Assembly (NCBI GenBank): GCA_029851415.1 | Contig: CM056741.1 | Location: 177,861,021-177,925,020, forward strand | DNA length: 64,000 bases | Reading direction: 5' to 3' | From: Eretmocerus hayati | Taxonomy: Eukaryota; Arthropoda; Insecta; Hymenoptera; Aphelinidae | Shown here: piece by piece, positions 1 through 11,834 of the stretch | Position numbering within the stretch: position 1 is the stretch's first letter | Layout: each line of letters opens with the position of its first letter | The notes under the pieces: model-generated | The model's input: only the letters and a program-made list of their open reading frames with translations | What the model was told of the DNA's origin: nothing | The model's database searches: none | Position numbers and translations under genes: made by a program

Positions 1-1545
1 CATCGTGTACTCTCAAGTACCGCAGAACTACAGCCGAGTGCCACTGAGAATAAAGAGCGTCGTGGGTTCTGATAGGCCGCAGAAGTACCAGCCAATTATC
101 GTAACGTCGATTATTGCTGGAGTGTTGTCGGATGAGAATAGGATCAAGTTTCCTGAAATATGGCAGCTAGACCAGTTAAGTACCGCTTAGGTACGGCTTA
201 AGTATTTGAAGGGAAAAATGGCATGGTGGTTCTCAAGTCGCAGAAGTACCAGCTGAGTATTTCTGAGGTACTGGTCAGGGCCACTGTATGAGTCCTAGGA
301 GTAAAATAGATAGCATCGTGTGCTCTCGAGCAGCAGGATCAGTCAAGTACCGCTCAAGTACCGCTTAGGTACGGATCAAGTACTTGAAGAGGAAAATGGC
401 ATGGTGGTTCTCAAGTCGCAGAAATACCAGTCGAGTATTTCTGAGGTACTGGTCAGGGCACTATTCAAGTCCTGGGAGGAGAGTAGATAGCATCGTCTAC
501 TTTTAAGTACCGCAGAACTACAGCCGAGTGCCACTGAGAATAAAGAGCGTCGTGGGTTCTGATAGGCCGCAGAAGTACCAGCCAATTATCGTAACGTCGA
601 TTATTGCTGGAGCGTTGTCGGATGAGAATGGGATCAAGTTTCCTGAAGTATGGCAGCATGACCAGTTAAGTACCGCTTAGGCACGGCTTAAGTATTTGAA
701 GGAAAAAATGGCATGGTGGCCCTCAAGTCGCAGAAGTACCAGCCGAGTATTTCTGAGGTACTGGTCAGGGCCATTGTATGAGTCCTAGGAGTAATATAGA
801 TTGCATCGTGTGCTCTCGAGCAGCAGAATCAATCAAGTACCGCTTAAGTACCGCTTAGGTGCGACTCAAGTCCTTGAAGAGAATAATGGCCTGGTGTGTT
901 CTCAAGTGTCGCCGGGGTATTGCTGAGTTGCTCAAGTAGTACAGAAAGAATTGAAATCATGTTTTTTGAATTACGGAAAGAGTACCGTCGATCATCGTTG
1001 ATCTATCATTGAATGAGAATGGAATCGGGTTTTCCGAAGTTTTGCAGCAAGATCAGTCAAGTACCGCTCAACTGCCGCTTAAGTACGGCTCAAGTACTTG
1101 AAGGGAAAAATGGCTTGGTGTGTTCTCAAGTGTTGCAGAAGTACCGGCCGAGTATTCCTGAGCAGGGCACTCATGAGCCCTAGGAGAAAAATGGATAACA
1201 TCGTGTACTCTCGAGTACCGCAGAACTACAGGTCGAGTGCTCCTGAGAACAGAGAGCGTCGTGTGTTTTGAAATGACTCAGAAATACCGGCTAAACATCG
1301 CTGAAGCACTTATAAGGTGCTGCTCTAGTATTAGAAAAATGCACTGTATGAGAACTTACTGTGTCAGAGGAACGATCCAATTATTGACGTAGTATTCATG
1401 TGGTGCTGTTTAAGCACTAATAGAAAAAGAATAAATAGCATCGTTTTTTCCGAGGTAATGCAGAAGTACTCGCCAAGATTGCTAAATCCCTGCAGGGTAG
1501 CTCGCTCGAGTACTTTGCAGGCTTCAAGTACTAAAAGCATGATGA
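1..1545. repeat. Higher-order tandem repeat (490-bp period, GTACCGC motifs)
   Basis: The block starting at 1 recurs from about 490, and the block at 314 recurs from about 804, so the higher-order period is about 490 bp. Inside it, shorter modules built on TCAAGTACCGCTTAGGTACG and on GCAGAAGTACCAG repeat every 150-300 bp. Another start of the same module appears near 1199, and degraded pieces run to about 1545. The array runs off the left edge of the window, so its true size is unknown. I see no coding frame conserved between units. It looks like satellite or a transposon-derived array. Confidence 0.85.
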
Positions 1546-1629
1546 AGCCAGGCTTGATCCCTATTGGAATGCTCGATTGTTTTTATCCCTCTATCTATTC
1601 GAGAATATAACAGCTACAGAGACAATCAA

Positions 1630-2028
1630 GGTGAGGCCGTAGTATGCCCAATAGCTCTGAATATGTTCGGAGGATATGTCCGTTTACTCAACTAAAGGAC
1701 TTGGAATTCCACATGCATCTATAGAATGCATGTCTAAAGGGTGCTATTGAGCCGAATGGGCCAATTCCCTAGGAAAATGTATCCAGACGAGGTATACTCG
1801 AGACGTCGTATGTTGCTACTCATGAGAAAATGGCGTTTGAATTCACCTCTTTCACATACTTTTCATGAGAAAATATTAGGAAATTGAAAAATTTGGCTTT
1901 GTAGCATCCTTGAGACATGCATTCTATAGATGCATAAGCGATTTCAAGTCATTTGGTGTGGTAAAACTTGACATCCTCCGAGCGGATTCAGGGCTGGATT
2001 AAATATGTTGGCTAACCAAGGCCTCCTC
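1630..2028. mobile_element. TTAA-type foldback MITE, diverged copy
   Basis: The left end GGTGAGGCCGTAG and the right end GCCTCCTC are inverted partners of each other. The same family is better preserved at 59715-60108. Shared internal landmarks are GACATGCATTCTATA, TCAAGTCATTTGGT and CGGATTCAGGGCT. The right flank is TTAA and the left flank is TCAA, a likely mutated TTAA duplication. There is no coding capacity, so it would depend on a transposase elsewhere. TTAA duplication is typical of piggyBac and of Kolobok. Confidence 0.75.
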
Positions 2029-4881
2029 TTAAGGCGCCTTAAGGTAGTGTGAGCAGTACTTGAATTAACTATCTGAAAATTATGAAACTCGGTACAGTGG
2101 TAAATTACCATCTCAAACAGACACAGTTGAAATTTTGGGGCCTTTAGGAGTCAGGGGAAGAAGTTTTGGGCAATTTGGTAAAAACCGCTCGCATGGCGTA
2201 TTATGGGAAAGGATCGATACACTGATTTCTAGCTATCAGATTTTCTCGGAAATGAGCACACTGGTGTAACGCAGCACGAAAAACGCATAGAACGAACAAA
2301 ATTTGTTAATAATTGTTTAATCAATGATTAGGAGCCTACAAAGAAAGACTCGAGCCAATAAGTCACTACTTTGGGCAGTTTCAGGGCTTGGTTGTGGTCT
2401 GTTGTGTGCATTGCTACACCTTTATAGGCGGGCTGAATATAAAGTCAAGAGAAGATCTAATCTAAGCTATCAGTGCCGCTAGTACTACCAGCAGTTGTCT
2501 TGTAACTACGTAAGCCAATAGCTACCTAACCTCACCTTTGTGGGAAATCGATCCGAACGAAGTCATAATGTTGCAGCAGTAGATAGCCGGTCCTATTAAT
2601 CCAAATTCGCATGAGCTCAAATAGGCTAATATACTGTTTCGATCAAGACCTGTTCGAACCAGACATTAATTAGCGTATTATACCATATTTGCGTGGGGGG
2701 GGGGGGGAATGTGCAATTTCAATTTTCCGATGGCTGTCACGTGAAAACTAGACAGTCAATTTTGAGCAGATTTGGCAAAAAGATTTAACATCGCATGAAC
2801 TTTTTCCTCCCGCGATTCTACCATTTTTTGTTGCCGGGGTCAACTGTAAGACTCAAAACGGTACCGTTTTACGTGTCATCTCTCAGAAGCACAATGTTGA
2901 ATGTGACTAAAGCACCTGGTCTCTGATGACTGGGACTCCAAAACGAAATGGTCGATAGACTCGAGATTTCTGTGGTTAATTAATTTGACAGGATAACTAC
3001 CTTCATATCAATGACATTAGTGGATGGAGGTTATGATCAGAGGTTTCACTCTTGAATCACAATGAAGCGTGTCACGCGGCATACTCATGAGTCAATATTG
3101 CACTTATTATTCAGGGAGCCATTCATATTGTCAACTTTACGCGAACAAATCTGCCGTACTGAGTGAGAAAAAGCATATGGCACATTCTGGCCAAAATGAG
3201 ATAAAAATATGGTCGTATAGGTTTTTTGAGCCGGATCTGATGATGCAAACCAGATCGCTCTATCGAGTTTTTTCACTGAGATAAATAAAAACGTATGGCA
3301 TTTTATCAAAATCACGAGGAATACTAGGCAAAAAAGGCGTGAATATGAAGCAGCAATGTAATACTGCGCATAAAAGTCGTATAGGGTGACTTACGTTATT
3401 TTTGTCAAGTACAGGGCAGAGCTGAGGAGACAGCGCTCCTGCATTTCATCGTATGGCAAGGACGATGAGGACATACGCTATTCTTGCTAAGTATTCTGCT
3501 TAGCAAGATCACCGTCATCCTTATCAAGGACTCGCACTTTCACTTGACCAGAGTCTTGGCTCAACATATTTCTAAAATGCAGATTGAGGCATTAATCCCA
3601 GGTATTTAGGCCCATCCATCATGTCATCCAAGACACACCCAACCAAAAGCTAAATATAATCAAATGTAACAGGGAAATTGTATTAGTAACAATGTAAGGA
3701 TGTATTACCCAGTGTACTACCCTCAATCAAGCTTTATGTTGTAAGTGCTCTATCACCCTCGGATAGTACAATAATACACTGCCCACATTTGAGTGTACAA
3801 ATTTTGTGTTAGGATGGGGAGCGGGGAACTTTGTCTCGCCCACTCGCAAACAGTGTCGATGCACAAAGTCACAGATATATAGACATCAGACAACGGAACT
3901 ATCTCTATGACGTATAGTCACTCGAAATACCGCCTAGTAAGCTATGGGAGCCTAGCATTTTGCACGCGTTTCCTTTGTTCCTTGGATCATCATTACAGAC
4001 AATCACGTGCGTCTGCGTTCAAACTCCTTTGAACTTTGGAACAACACAACGCAGCCATATATCCATTGAATTCACAGGTGCACAGACATAATGAAATTCC
4101 ATGATGGTATACCTTCAAACGCGACGAGAGTAGTGTCGTATTGTTAGATCCCTCCGCGGGTACTATAAGCAATAATGGAGGATCTAGATGCGTTGTCCCT
4201 CACTGAGCGGACAAAGGAGGATTATCGAGAGGGCAAACGAATTGTCAGGGAAACATGAGGCATGAACCGGTTCTCGGACAATGCAGAATTTTACTCGATA
4301 GTCATGCACTTGTTTCACCCGCATTCTGTTACTCATGGTGCATTCAGTTTGGTTGGATAGCTATAGGGGTTCGATGGCTATATCATTTTGGCGAAGCTAG
4401 TCTGCTAAGTACTTTGTAGCATGTATAGTAAAAAGTGGTGATGAAGTTGTTTTAGGTACTACCTCGCGTGAGTCTCATACACCTATACGTTTTTATCAGA
4501 AATTCGAGAGAAATTTGGAAAGAATGTCAACTGATTTTGAAAATAAAGAGAGTCGTGAAGAAACTCAACGTAGAATCCACAATTATTGTTCAGGATTCCG
4601 CAAAAGTTGAGATTGAAACAAAAACGTTCCAAAATATTATGACTCAATCAATGAAAATTGTATTAATTCAGTTAAAAATGTTTCTAATCTGGTACAAGTC
4701 ATTGCGGAAACACAAATTATGATGTAACTCCTAAACAAGTCTCCTGCTTTTTGGTGACGTTAGGTTGACATTGGAGGGATTCAATTTACCTCAAGTACCT
4801 TCAAAGCTCCTTGAAATCTCAAAGCCGCATTTTTAAGGCAAACCCGTACTGCTTACTACTTCATTGATGGCGCCACGGTAA
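2029..4881. other. Anonymous intergenic DNA
   Basis: No protein-like frame, RNA gene or clear repeat was recognised in this 2.9 kb. It holds a 13-base G run (2695-2707) and a perfect short hairpin (3483-3507). The frames at 3069-3284 and 4468-4722 (71 and 84 codons) have no recognisable motif and no convincing splice or start context. Confidence 0.6.
3483..3507. other. Perfect 9-bp stem hairpin
   Basis: CTTGCTAAG and its exact reverse complement CTTAGCAAG are separated by a 7-base loop. Nothing nearby suggests a terminator or a gene end. It may be the relic of a small inverted-repeat element. Confidence 0.5.
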
Positions 4882-5252
4882 TCCGCATAGCTCAATTTGA
4901 ACAATATCTAATTTTCAAATAGTTGTAGACACTTTTCGGTCGAAATCATTGAGTTAGCGCGCTTCGCAATAAAATTCCCAATCATTTGAGTTTTGTCATA
5001 TCTCAAAACTCACGATATTTATTGAATGATTTGGAAAACTGCAAAACAGGTATGACCGCGTGGCTCTATGATGCAGCAGCGATAAGCCAGAAAACATTTT
5101 TCCAAAATATTCAATGAGTATCGCGAGTTTTGAGACGCGACAGAGCTCAAATGATTGGAAATTCTATGACGAAGCGCGCTTACTCAATGATTGGATCTTA
5201 AAAGTGTCTGCAGCTATTTGAAAATTAAATATTGTTGGATCTATGCTATGTC
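4882..5252. mobile_element. Foldback element of about 370 bp
   Basis: The arms are inverted copies of each other. AACAATATCTAATTTTCAAA (near 4902) matches the inverted AACAATATTTAATTTTCAAA (near 5235). The match continues through the phrases GCGCGCTTCG, CCAATCATTTGAG, CTCAAAACTC and ATTGAATG. Arms are roughly 150-170 bp and clearly diverged, with a short centre around 5050-5085. It has no coding frame and is best read as an old MITE. Confidence 0.8.
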
Positions 5253-5416
5253 AATAAAACAGAGCACTACGGACTTGTCTTGGAGGATTTAGGTGGAAAT
5301 TGGTGAAGAAAATGAGATAAGACTCTACGAAATATTTTGACTCTACGCTCGATGTTGGTGCATTTCTCGGTTTGGCCTTCGCTCGACAGATCCGGCTCAT
5401 CGTGGGGACATTTCAA

Positions 5417-6560
5417 CCAATTGGTGAGAAGATTGGTGAATTTTTCTTTCAACTAGGTGGTTCAACTTTTCTTCCGATTAGTTGGTTGAATTTTCAACCA
5501 AGTAATCAAATTTTGAGACACGTCGGCTAGAAATTCAAGTTGAGCAACGTTTCGGCGGTGATCGATTCCGCGAGGGTGGCGCACGTTCGGGTCTGACACG
5601 TTTTGGTCACGTGAATAATACCTCCGACTGCATTATTATAGGTGTAATAAAAAGAGCCCATGACATTGGTAAATGGTAGTTTCTGGGTGACATTTTCAAG
5701 CCAAAGAAACGAGTTTCTCCATGTTTTCTTACAAACGAATAGGAAGAGCTGTCAGCGGTGGCCACGCGAGCCTTTCCGACCAAAGTTTAGGTTAAGTAAC
5801 ATTTTTGCCATTTGCACCCGGATGGGCCACGACCCGTCTCAGTTTGCGAAACCTATAACTTATTTGGTATCAGGAACTTGGCAAACGCAAGATGAGCGGC
5901 CACCCATCTGGATACTGGATCGCGAAAACGTTGCTTAACCTAAAATTTGGTCGGAAAGGCTCGCGTGGCCATCGCTGATATTTTTTCTATTGGTTTACAA
6001 GAAAACACGAAGAATTTTGTTTTCCTAGACATAAATGTTGTCCAAAAACACCGTTCACGAATCTCATGAGTCTTGTTTTATACCCTCGATGAAAGAGTCG
6101 GCGAATTTTCTTGCGCGAGATTAGCGTGGCAGCCTCAGCTAAGCGGCCACCAATCCGGATACTGAATCGCAAAAACGTTGCTCAACCTTAGATTATTTTC
6201 GAAAAAGGCTCGCGCGGCCACCGCTGATGTTTTTTCAATTTGTTTACAAGAAAACATGAAGAAACTAGTTTTTGTGACCCAAAAAGTGTCGTCCGGAGAA
6301 TGCTACAAAGTACTCTTCTCACGAGTCACGTATTTATAACCACAGTCACAGACATCGAATATTCAACCATCTTGTCGAATATTCAATCACCCAAGCAACC
6401 ACTTGGTTGTTAGTTTAACCAATGTGGTTGAAATCATATAATTACATGACTCGGCTAATGCAAGCTAATTTTAATCAACGGATCTGTTGATTAAGTAACA
6501 TAGATCGATATTGAATGTGGTTGAAGTTTTGATTCATTTAGTTGGTTGAAGTTTTTTGAA
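5417..6560. mobile_element. Composite element with TTGGTTGA ends (copy A)
   Basis: Both ends carry clusters of CAACCA/TTGGTTGA motifs (5417-5510 and 6360-6560). The interior holds three related modules centred near 5760, 5960 and 6200. Each combines GGCTCGCG(T/C)GGCCA, AACGTTGCT(T/C)AACC and GTTTACAAGAAAAC. The first module is inverted relative to the other two. A second member sits at 32440-33480. There is no transposase frame. The frame at 5660-5938 merely crosses the modules. Confidence 0.7.
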
Positions 6561-8018
6561 TAAATGTTTACATCGATAGATAATACGTGTAAAGAAACAT
6601 CTATTTGACGAACTCCTATTTGTACAATGGGTGTTCTGTTCTGTTTGTAATGGTTTATAAGAAGATCTTGATTCTCAGACTGGCATCTCAAACTGTGCAC
6701 CCAAAATTCCTTGGTATATGAAAAATCTCATTTCACTCAGAAAAGGAATCATTCCTGATGGGGATGCAATGGTCTGTTAGAAACTTCAAATTGCATGCTT
6801 AAAATTCCTGGCTAGGTTTTTATACTATCAATTTGATGTAAGTCCATCCAGCAGACCTTCTGGCTCTGCATAATGACCCATACACACTACTGGTCAATAG
6901 TGCATATACACCTATGTATGAAGAGTTCAAATTGGAGAATCCGGTAGCACAACAGGTGCTCGGTACGTCAAGTTGAATTCCAGGGAAAATCTATGGAAAT
7001 TGTGTCAACTCTACGACCTCTGAAAGTTTGAGATGAGTTGATGGATTAATTATTATATTAAGAGACACAAGGTGCCTATTCCCCCACGGAATCCCTATAT
7101 CAGGGTTGCCAACATAAAATCGAATCAGTGTTGCCAACTTGACGGCACGAAAAGTCCCTAGACCAGGTCAAATGTCCCTAGATTTTTCCGCGATGTATAG
7201 AACACGTGTTTGAGTGTCGTTTACGTATTTTTGACGTATTTTTGAGTTTTTTATATGTATTTCCAATCCAGTTTATATGTATTTATACGTTGATATTATA
7301 TATTCGATTTGCTGCTAATTCTTGCCGTGAAGACGGTCGCTGATCGGTCTCACGGAGCCCTTTCGAACACTGCCCAAGCTTCCGAATCCGTTGGCGAAGG
7401 TTAGGAGCAATCGATTTTTATGTGTTTCGTTTATCTATTTTCGTATTAAGTGCATGCTGGGAGTCATTTTATGGCGTATTTTAGTGAAGCGTATTAGAAA
7501 ATTCGAGACACCGCCATTTTCAACATCGAAGGTAGCCGAGTAACTTTTTACGGTTGACAAGGCCGCCTCACTTTCAGATGTGAATTAATTTTGGTGTTCG
7601 AGTTAGCTTTATTTAATGGTTTTCATTTTAATTTTTCGTTAGAGATAGATCGATCCGCATGAGTATTGGTTGATTTCGAATGAAATAAGTGATAGAGTGA
7701 CGATGAAGTCGAATCGTACTGACAAAGTGATGGAATGTTGAAGATCGAGAGGTTGTTATTTCGTTGATTTTGAATATATGATACATACGAATGGATTTCA
7801 AATTTTTGAAACTTTTTTGAATAAATTCGAGGAATTTTTTATTTGACTTTGAAGATGACGATTTTCGTATTTCTACTCATACCGAGTGTGAACCTACCTA
7901 ATACTTTGGAGTTTTTAAATTTATTTCTATTTGGAGGAGAAATTAAACGTTCTTTTGAAATTCGAACTTATGAAAATATGAAAAGAGAAGCGGTTCACGT
8001 CTATCTCGCATGCTGATA
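6561..8018. other. Anonymous AT-rich DNA before the 1,022-bp array
   Basis: No gene was recognised. A GTTGCCAAC motif occurs twice close together (about 7107 and 7133), each followed by AT-rich sequence. 7320-7420 is locally less AT-rich. 7620-8018 is plain AT-rich sequence leading into the tandem array. Confidence 0.5.
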
Positions 8019-8436
8019 TTAGAGGACGTCATTTCATATGGGGGAGTGGTTGAGAGAATTCTCTGGACCAGTTTAAGATTTAAGTAATTTTCATAAGATT
8101 TAGGGATAGATAATTGACATTGCGGAACGGTATCGTATAGAGTATTAAAAATGACTTTTATAGATGAATCCAATATCACTCGCTTGATGCAATCGTGAGG
8201 GAAGAATTGAATTGATGCATTGTGATGGTTTTAGCTACGCGGTCATTAAGATTGATTAATGGGGTTCATTGATCAGGAAAGTTCTTTGTTTTCATATTGA
8301 GCATTTACGTCGCAAGATTTGAATTTTTGAGAAGTCTTTGATTGGATGGAATGACCTCGATATTCATCATCCTCGTTTTGTGTTTATGATGTGAAATTGA
8401 GTTGAAACTGGGGAGTGTTTTATGTTCAGAGTGAAA

Positions 8437-8570
8437 ATGTAACTCTTCATCACAGAGGTTGAAGGAGACATGATCTGTTGAGACTCACCCGTCGATTTGG
8501 TTTACCAGTGTCGGGACCAAAGCGGCGCTCAGATCAGAGGAAATCCAGCAACATGCTGCCGAAGAGTGGC
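8437..8570. other. Conserved 134-nt core, copy 1
   Basis: This core sits in each 1,022-bp unit and again at 11701-11834, where it keeps its exact length and about 95% identity. Read on plus, it opens with an acceptor-like CTTCATCACAG and ends before GTTAGT. All three plus frames hit a stop within the first 30-40 nt after that acceptor. Read on minus, a strong donor GTGAGT follows GACGG, but conservation continues about 50 nt past it. It could be a non-coding RNA exon, a first exon whose translation starts inside, or a regulatory element. I cannot assign a function. Confidence 0.6.
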
Positions 8571-9458
8571 GTTAGTATTGTGTTGTTGTTTTACAATAGC
8601 TGGGCAACAGGGAGTCACACTCTGTCGCACTCAGGAATGAGAAACCCAACTCCCATATGAGCCAAGGCATCATGTGCTGTTGCAACTCGTAAAAGTGTGG
8701 TGTGGTATTTTCGAGTGAGTATAACGAGGATGAGTTGAATATATTTCTCATCAGAAAAACTTTGAATTGGATCCTGTTGATAAAAATCACGTGAATGTAT
8801 GTACTTTTTGATGAAATTGGGACAATGACTTTATTTTGTCAAGTGATAGTGGATTCATATTCATTTCTCTAAATGATTCGTAATTCGATTCAATCTGAGT
8901 TGAAATCGGTTTTTAAAATTTCCCAATCTATTCAAAAATTCAGTTATGCTTTTTCTGGAAATTTGTAGAAATTTAATGATGATTAGAATATTTTCTGACT
9001 TGAGATTGAAAGAATACTCAATTAAAGATTGTAAGTTTACATTAGAGGGCGTCATTCTTATTGGGGAGTGGTTGAGAGAATTCTCTGGACCAGTTTAAGA
9101 TTTAAGTAATTTTCATAAGATTTAGGGATAGATAATTGACATTGCGGAACGGTATCGTATAGAGTATTAAAAATGACTCTTATAGATGAATCCAATATCA
9201 CTCGCTTGATGCAATCGTGAGGGAAGAATTGAATTGATGCATTGTGATGGTTTTAGCAACGCGGTCATTAAGATTGATTATTGGGGTTCATTGATCAGGA
9301 AAGTTCTTTGTTTTCATATTGAGCATTTACGTCGCAAGATTTGAATTTTTGAGAAGTCTTTGATTGGATGGAATGACCTCGATATTCATCATCCTCGTTT
9401 TGTGTTTATGATGTGAAATTGAGTTGAAACTGGGGAGTATTTTATGTTCAGAGTGAAA

Positions 9459-9592
9459 ATGTAACTCTTCATCACAGAGGTTGAAGGAGACATGATCTGT
9501 TGAGACTCACCCGTCGATTTGGTTTACCAGTGTCGGGACCAAAGCGGCGCTCAGATCAGAGGAAATCCAGCAACATGCTTCCGAAGAGTGGC
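9459..9592. other. Conserved 134-nt core, copy 2
   Basis: Same as copy 1 apart from one visible base (T in place of G in the phrase ATGCTGCC). It lies exactly 1,022 bp further on. Confidence 0.6.
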
Positions 9593-10480
9593 GTTAGTAT
9601 TGTGTTGTTGTTTTACAATAGCTGGGCAACAGGGAGTCACACTCTGTCGCACTCGGGAATGAGAAACCCAACTCCCATATGAGCCAAGGCATCATGTGCT
9701 GTTGCAACTCGTAAAAGTGTGGTGTGGTATTTTCGAGTGAGTATAACGAGGATGAGTTGAATATATTTCTCATCAGAAAAACTTTGAATTGGATCCTGTT
9801 GATAAAAATCACGTGAATGTATGTACTTTTTGATGAAATTGGGACAATGACTTTATTTTGTCAAGTGATAGTGGATTCATATTCATTTCTCTAAATGATT
9901 CGTAATTCGATTCAATCTGAGTTGAAATCGGTTTTTAAAATTTCCCAATCTATTCAAAAATTCAGTTATGCTTTTTCTGGAAATTTGTAGAAATTTAATG
10001 ATGATTAGAATATTTTCTGACTTGAGATTGAAAGAATACTCAATTAAAGATTGTAAGTTTACATTAGAGGGCGTCATTCTTATTGGGGAGTGGTTGAGAG
10101 AATTCTCTGGACCAGTTTAAGATTTAAGTAATTTTCATAAGATTTAGGGATAGATAATTGACATTGCGGAACGGTATCGTATAGAGTATTAAAAATGACT
10201 CTTATAGATGAATCCAATATCACTCGCTTGATGCAATCGTGAGGGAAGAATTGAATTGATGCATTGTGATGGTTTTAGCAACGCGGTCATTAAGACTGAT
10301 TATTGGGGTTCATTGATCAGGAAAGTTCTTTGTTTTCATATTGAGCATTTACGTCGCAAGATTTGAATTTTTGAGAAGTCTTTGATTGGATGGAATGACC
10401 TCGATATTCATCATCCTCGTTTTGTGTTTATGATGTGAAATTGAGTTGAAACTGGGGAGTATTTTATGTTCAGAGTGAAA

Positions 10481-10614
10481 ATGTAACTCTTCATCACAGA
10501 GGTTGAAGGAGACATGATCTGTTGAGACTCACCCGTCGATTTGGTTTACCAGTGTCGGGACCAAAGCGGCGCTCAGATCAGAGGAAATCCAGCAACATGC
10601 TTCCGAAGAGTGGC
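10481..10614. other. Conserved 134-nt core, copy 3
   Basis: Identical to copy 2 by eye. The host unit begins to diverge about 135 bp downstream, near 10750. Confidence 0.6.
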
Positions 10615-11085
10615 GTTAGTATTGTGTTGTTGTTTTACAATAGCTGGGCAACAGGGAGTCACACTCTGTCGCACTCGGGAATGAGAAACCCAACTCCCAT
10701 ATGAGCCAAGGCATCATGTGCTGTTGCAACTCGTAAAAGTGTGGTGTGGTAGTTTTGAGTAAGTATGACGAGGATGAGTTGAATCGATATGTAATTAGCA
10801 AAGTTTTGAATTGGATCCTGTTAATGAAGGTTACTTGAATGCATTTACTCTTTGATGAAATTGGGACGATGATTTCATCTTGTTAAGTGATAGTGGATTC
10901 ATATATGTTTCTCTCAATGATTTGAAATTGATTCAAGATGAGCAGGAATTAGTACTCAAAATTCTTCAATATATTAAAAAAGTCAGTCATGCTCTCTTTG
11001 AAAATTCGTATGAATTTCATAATGAATAGCATATGTTTTAACTCGAGATTGAAAGAATGTACAATTGAAGATTGTACGAAAATAT

Positions 11086-11700
11086 CGCTTAATGAGTTGT
11101 ACTTCTTTCGAATGCTTATTCTATAGTAAATGAATCGACACGGGGATGGTTGGGGCAATTTCCCCAACCATTTGATTTTATTTATCGAGTTTCAGGAGAT
11201 TCAGATATTGATACAATCCATATTGAACATATTCACATATAGAGTATGGAACGTGATATTCTAAACAAAAGTTTCATCATACATTATTACAATTATATGC
11301 TTACATCCTGATTACTTATAATAGAGAGATATACAATCGTATGGGGATCGTTTGTTGCCGTTTTGTTGATAAAATGGAGTCATCGTACAAATTGAATGAG
11401 AATTGTCATAACAAAAGATTGAATATTGAGAAACGCATATGGGAGTCACTACATTGATCAATGATAATCCTCAATCATATTCGATAACAAACGAATATAT
11501 AAATGAAATTATGGATATTTGATATACGATTCTAGGAACGCACTAATTTTAACAATACCTTGATCTATATTTTTATAACCACTGGTGATATTTGCGGAAG
11601 ATTTTATTGAAATGAACAAAAATATCGATCTATCATCGTCGTTGTGTGATATGGAGTGAAATTGAGTGTGAATCGGTCCGTGTATATCGTTTCAGTGTAA
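11086..11700. other. Anonymous AT-rich spacer
   Basis: No feature was recognised, apart from a short hairpin at 11146-11171 (GGTTGGGGCAATTTCCCCAACC). The final 50 bp before the core retain partial similarity to the 1,022-bp unit (TGAAATTGAGT). Confidence 0.5.
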
Positions 11701-11834
11701 ATGTAACTCTCCATCACAGAGGTTGAAGGAGACATGATCATATGAGACTCACCCGTCGATTTGGTTTACCAGTGTCGGGACCAAAGCGGCGCTCAGATCA
11801 GAGGAAATCCAACAACATGTTTCCGAAGAGTGGT
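11701..11834. other. Conserved 134-nt core, copy 4 (diverged context)
   Basis: By hand count it has 7 differences from copy 3 in 134 nt and no gaps. A 69-nt interior stretch starting TGAGACTCACC is unchanged. The flanks are much less similar, roughly 60-70% where alignable. Here the plus-strand end reads GGTGTAAGT, a better splice donor than the GTTAGT of copies 1-3, and an ATG (11742) replaces TTG in front of the frame RLTRRFG. A possible decayed fifth copy lies near 12290-12370 (GATACATGAAACTCAC). Confidence 0.65.

Larger units (their letters stand above)
8019..11085. repeat. Tandem triplication of about 1,022 bp
   Basis: Unit 1 runs 8019-9041, unit 2 runs 9042-10063, and unit 3 starts at 10064. 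Units 1 and 2 are nearly identical, differing at scattered single bases such as 8558 (G against T). Unit 3 matches closely to about 10750 and then diverges, remaining alignable to about 11085. Each unit contains one copy of the 134-nt core annotated separately. The near identity points to a recent duplication or gene conversion. None of the open frames in the unit resembles a known protein. Confidence 0.95.

Noticed and set aside
8437..8570. Core as a box C/D snoRNA (GTGATGA on minus)
   Set aside because: The second copy type changes the box to GTGATGG, and no box D at the right distance with a terminal stem was found.
8478..8660. 60-codon plus frame repeated in each 1,022-bp unit
   Set aside because: Its identity across units only reflects recent duplication. 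In the diverged fourth copy just the core part survives, so the downstream half is not under selection.
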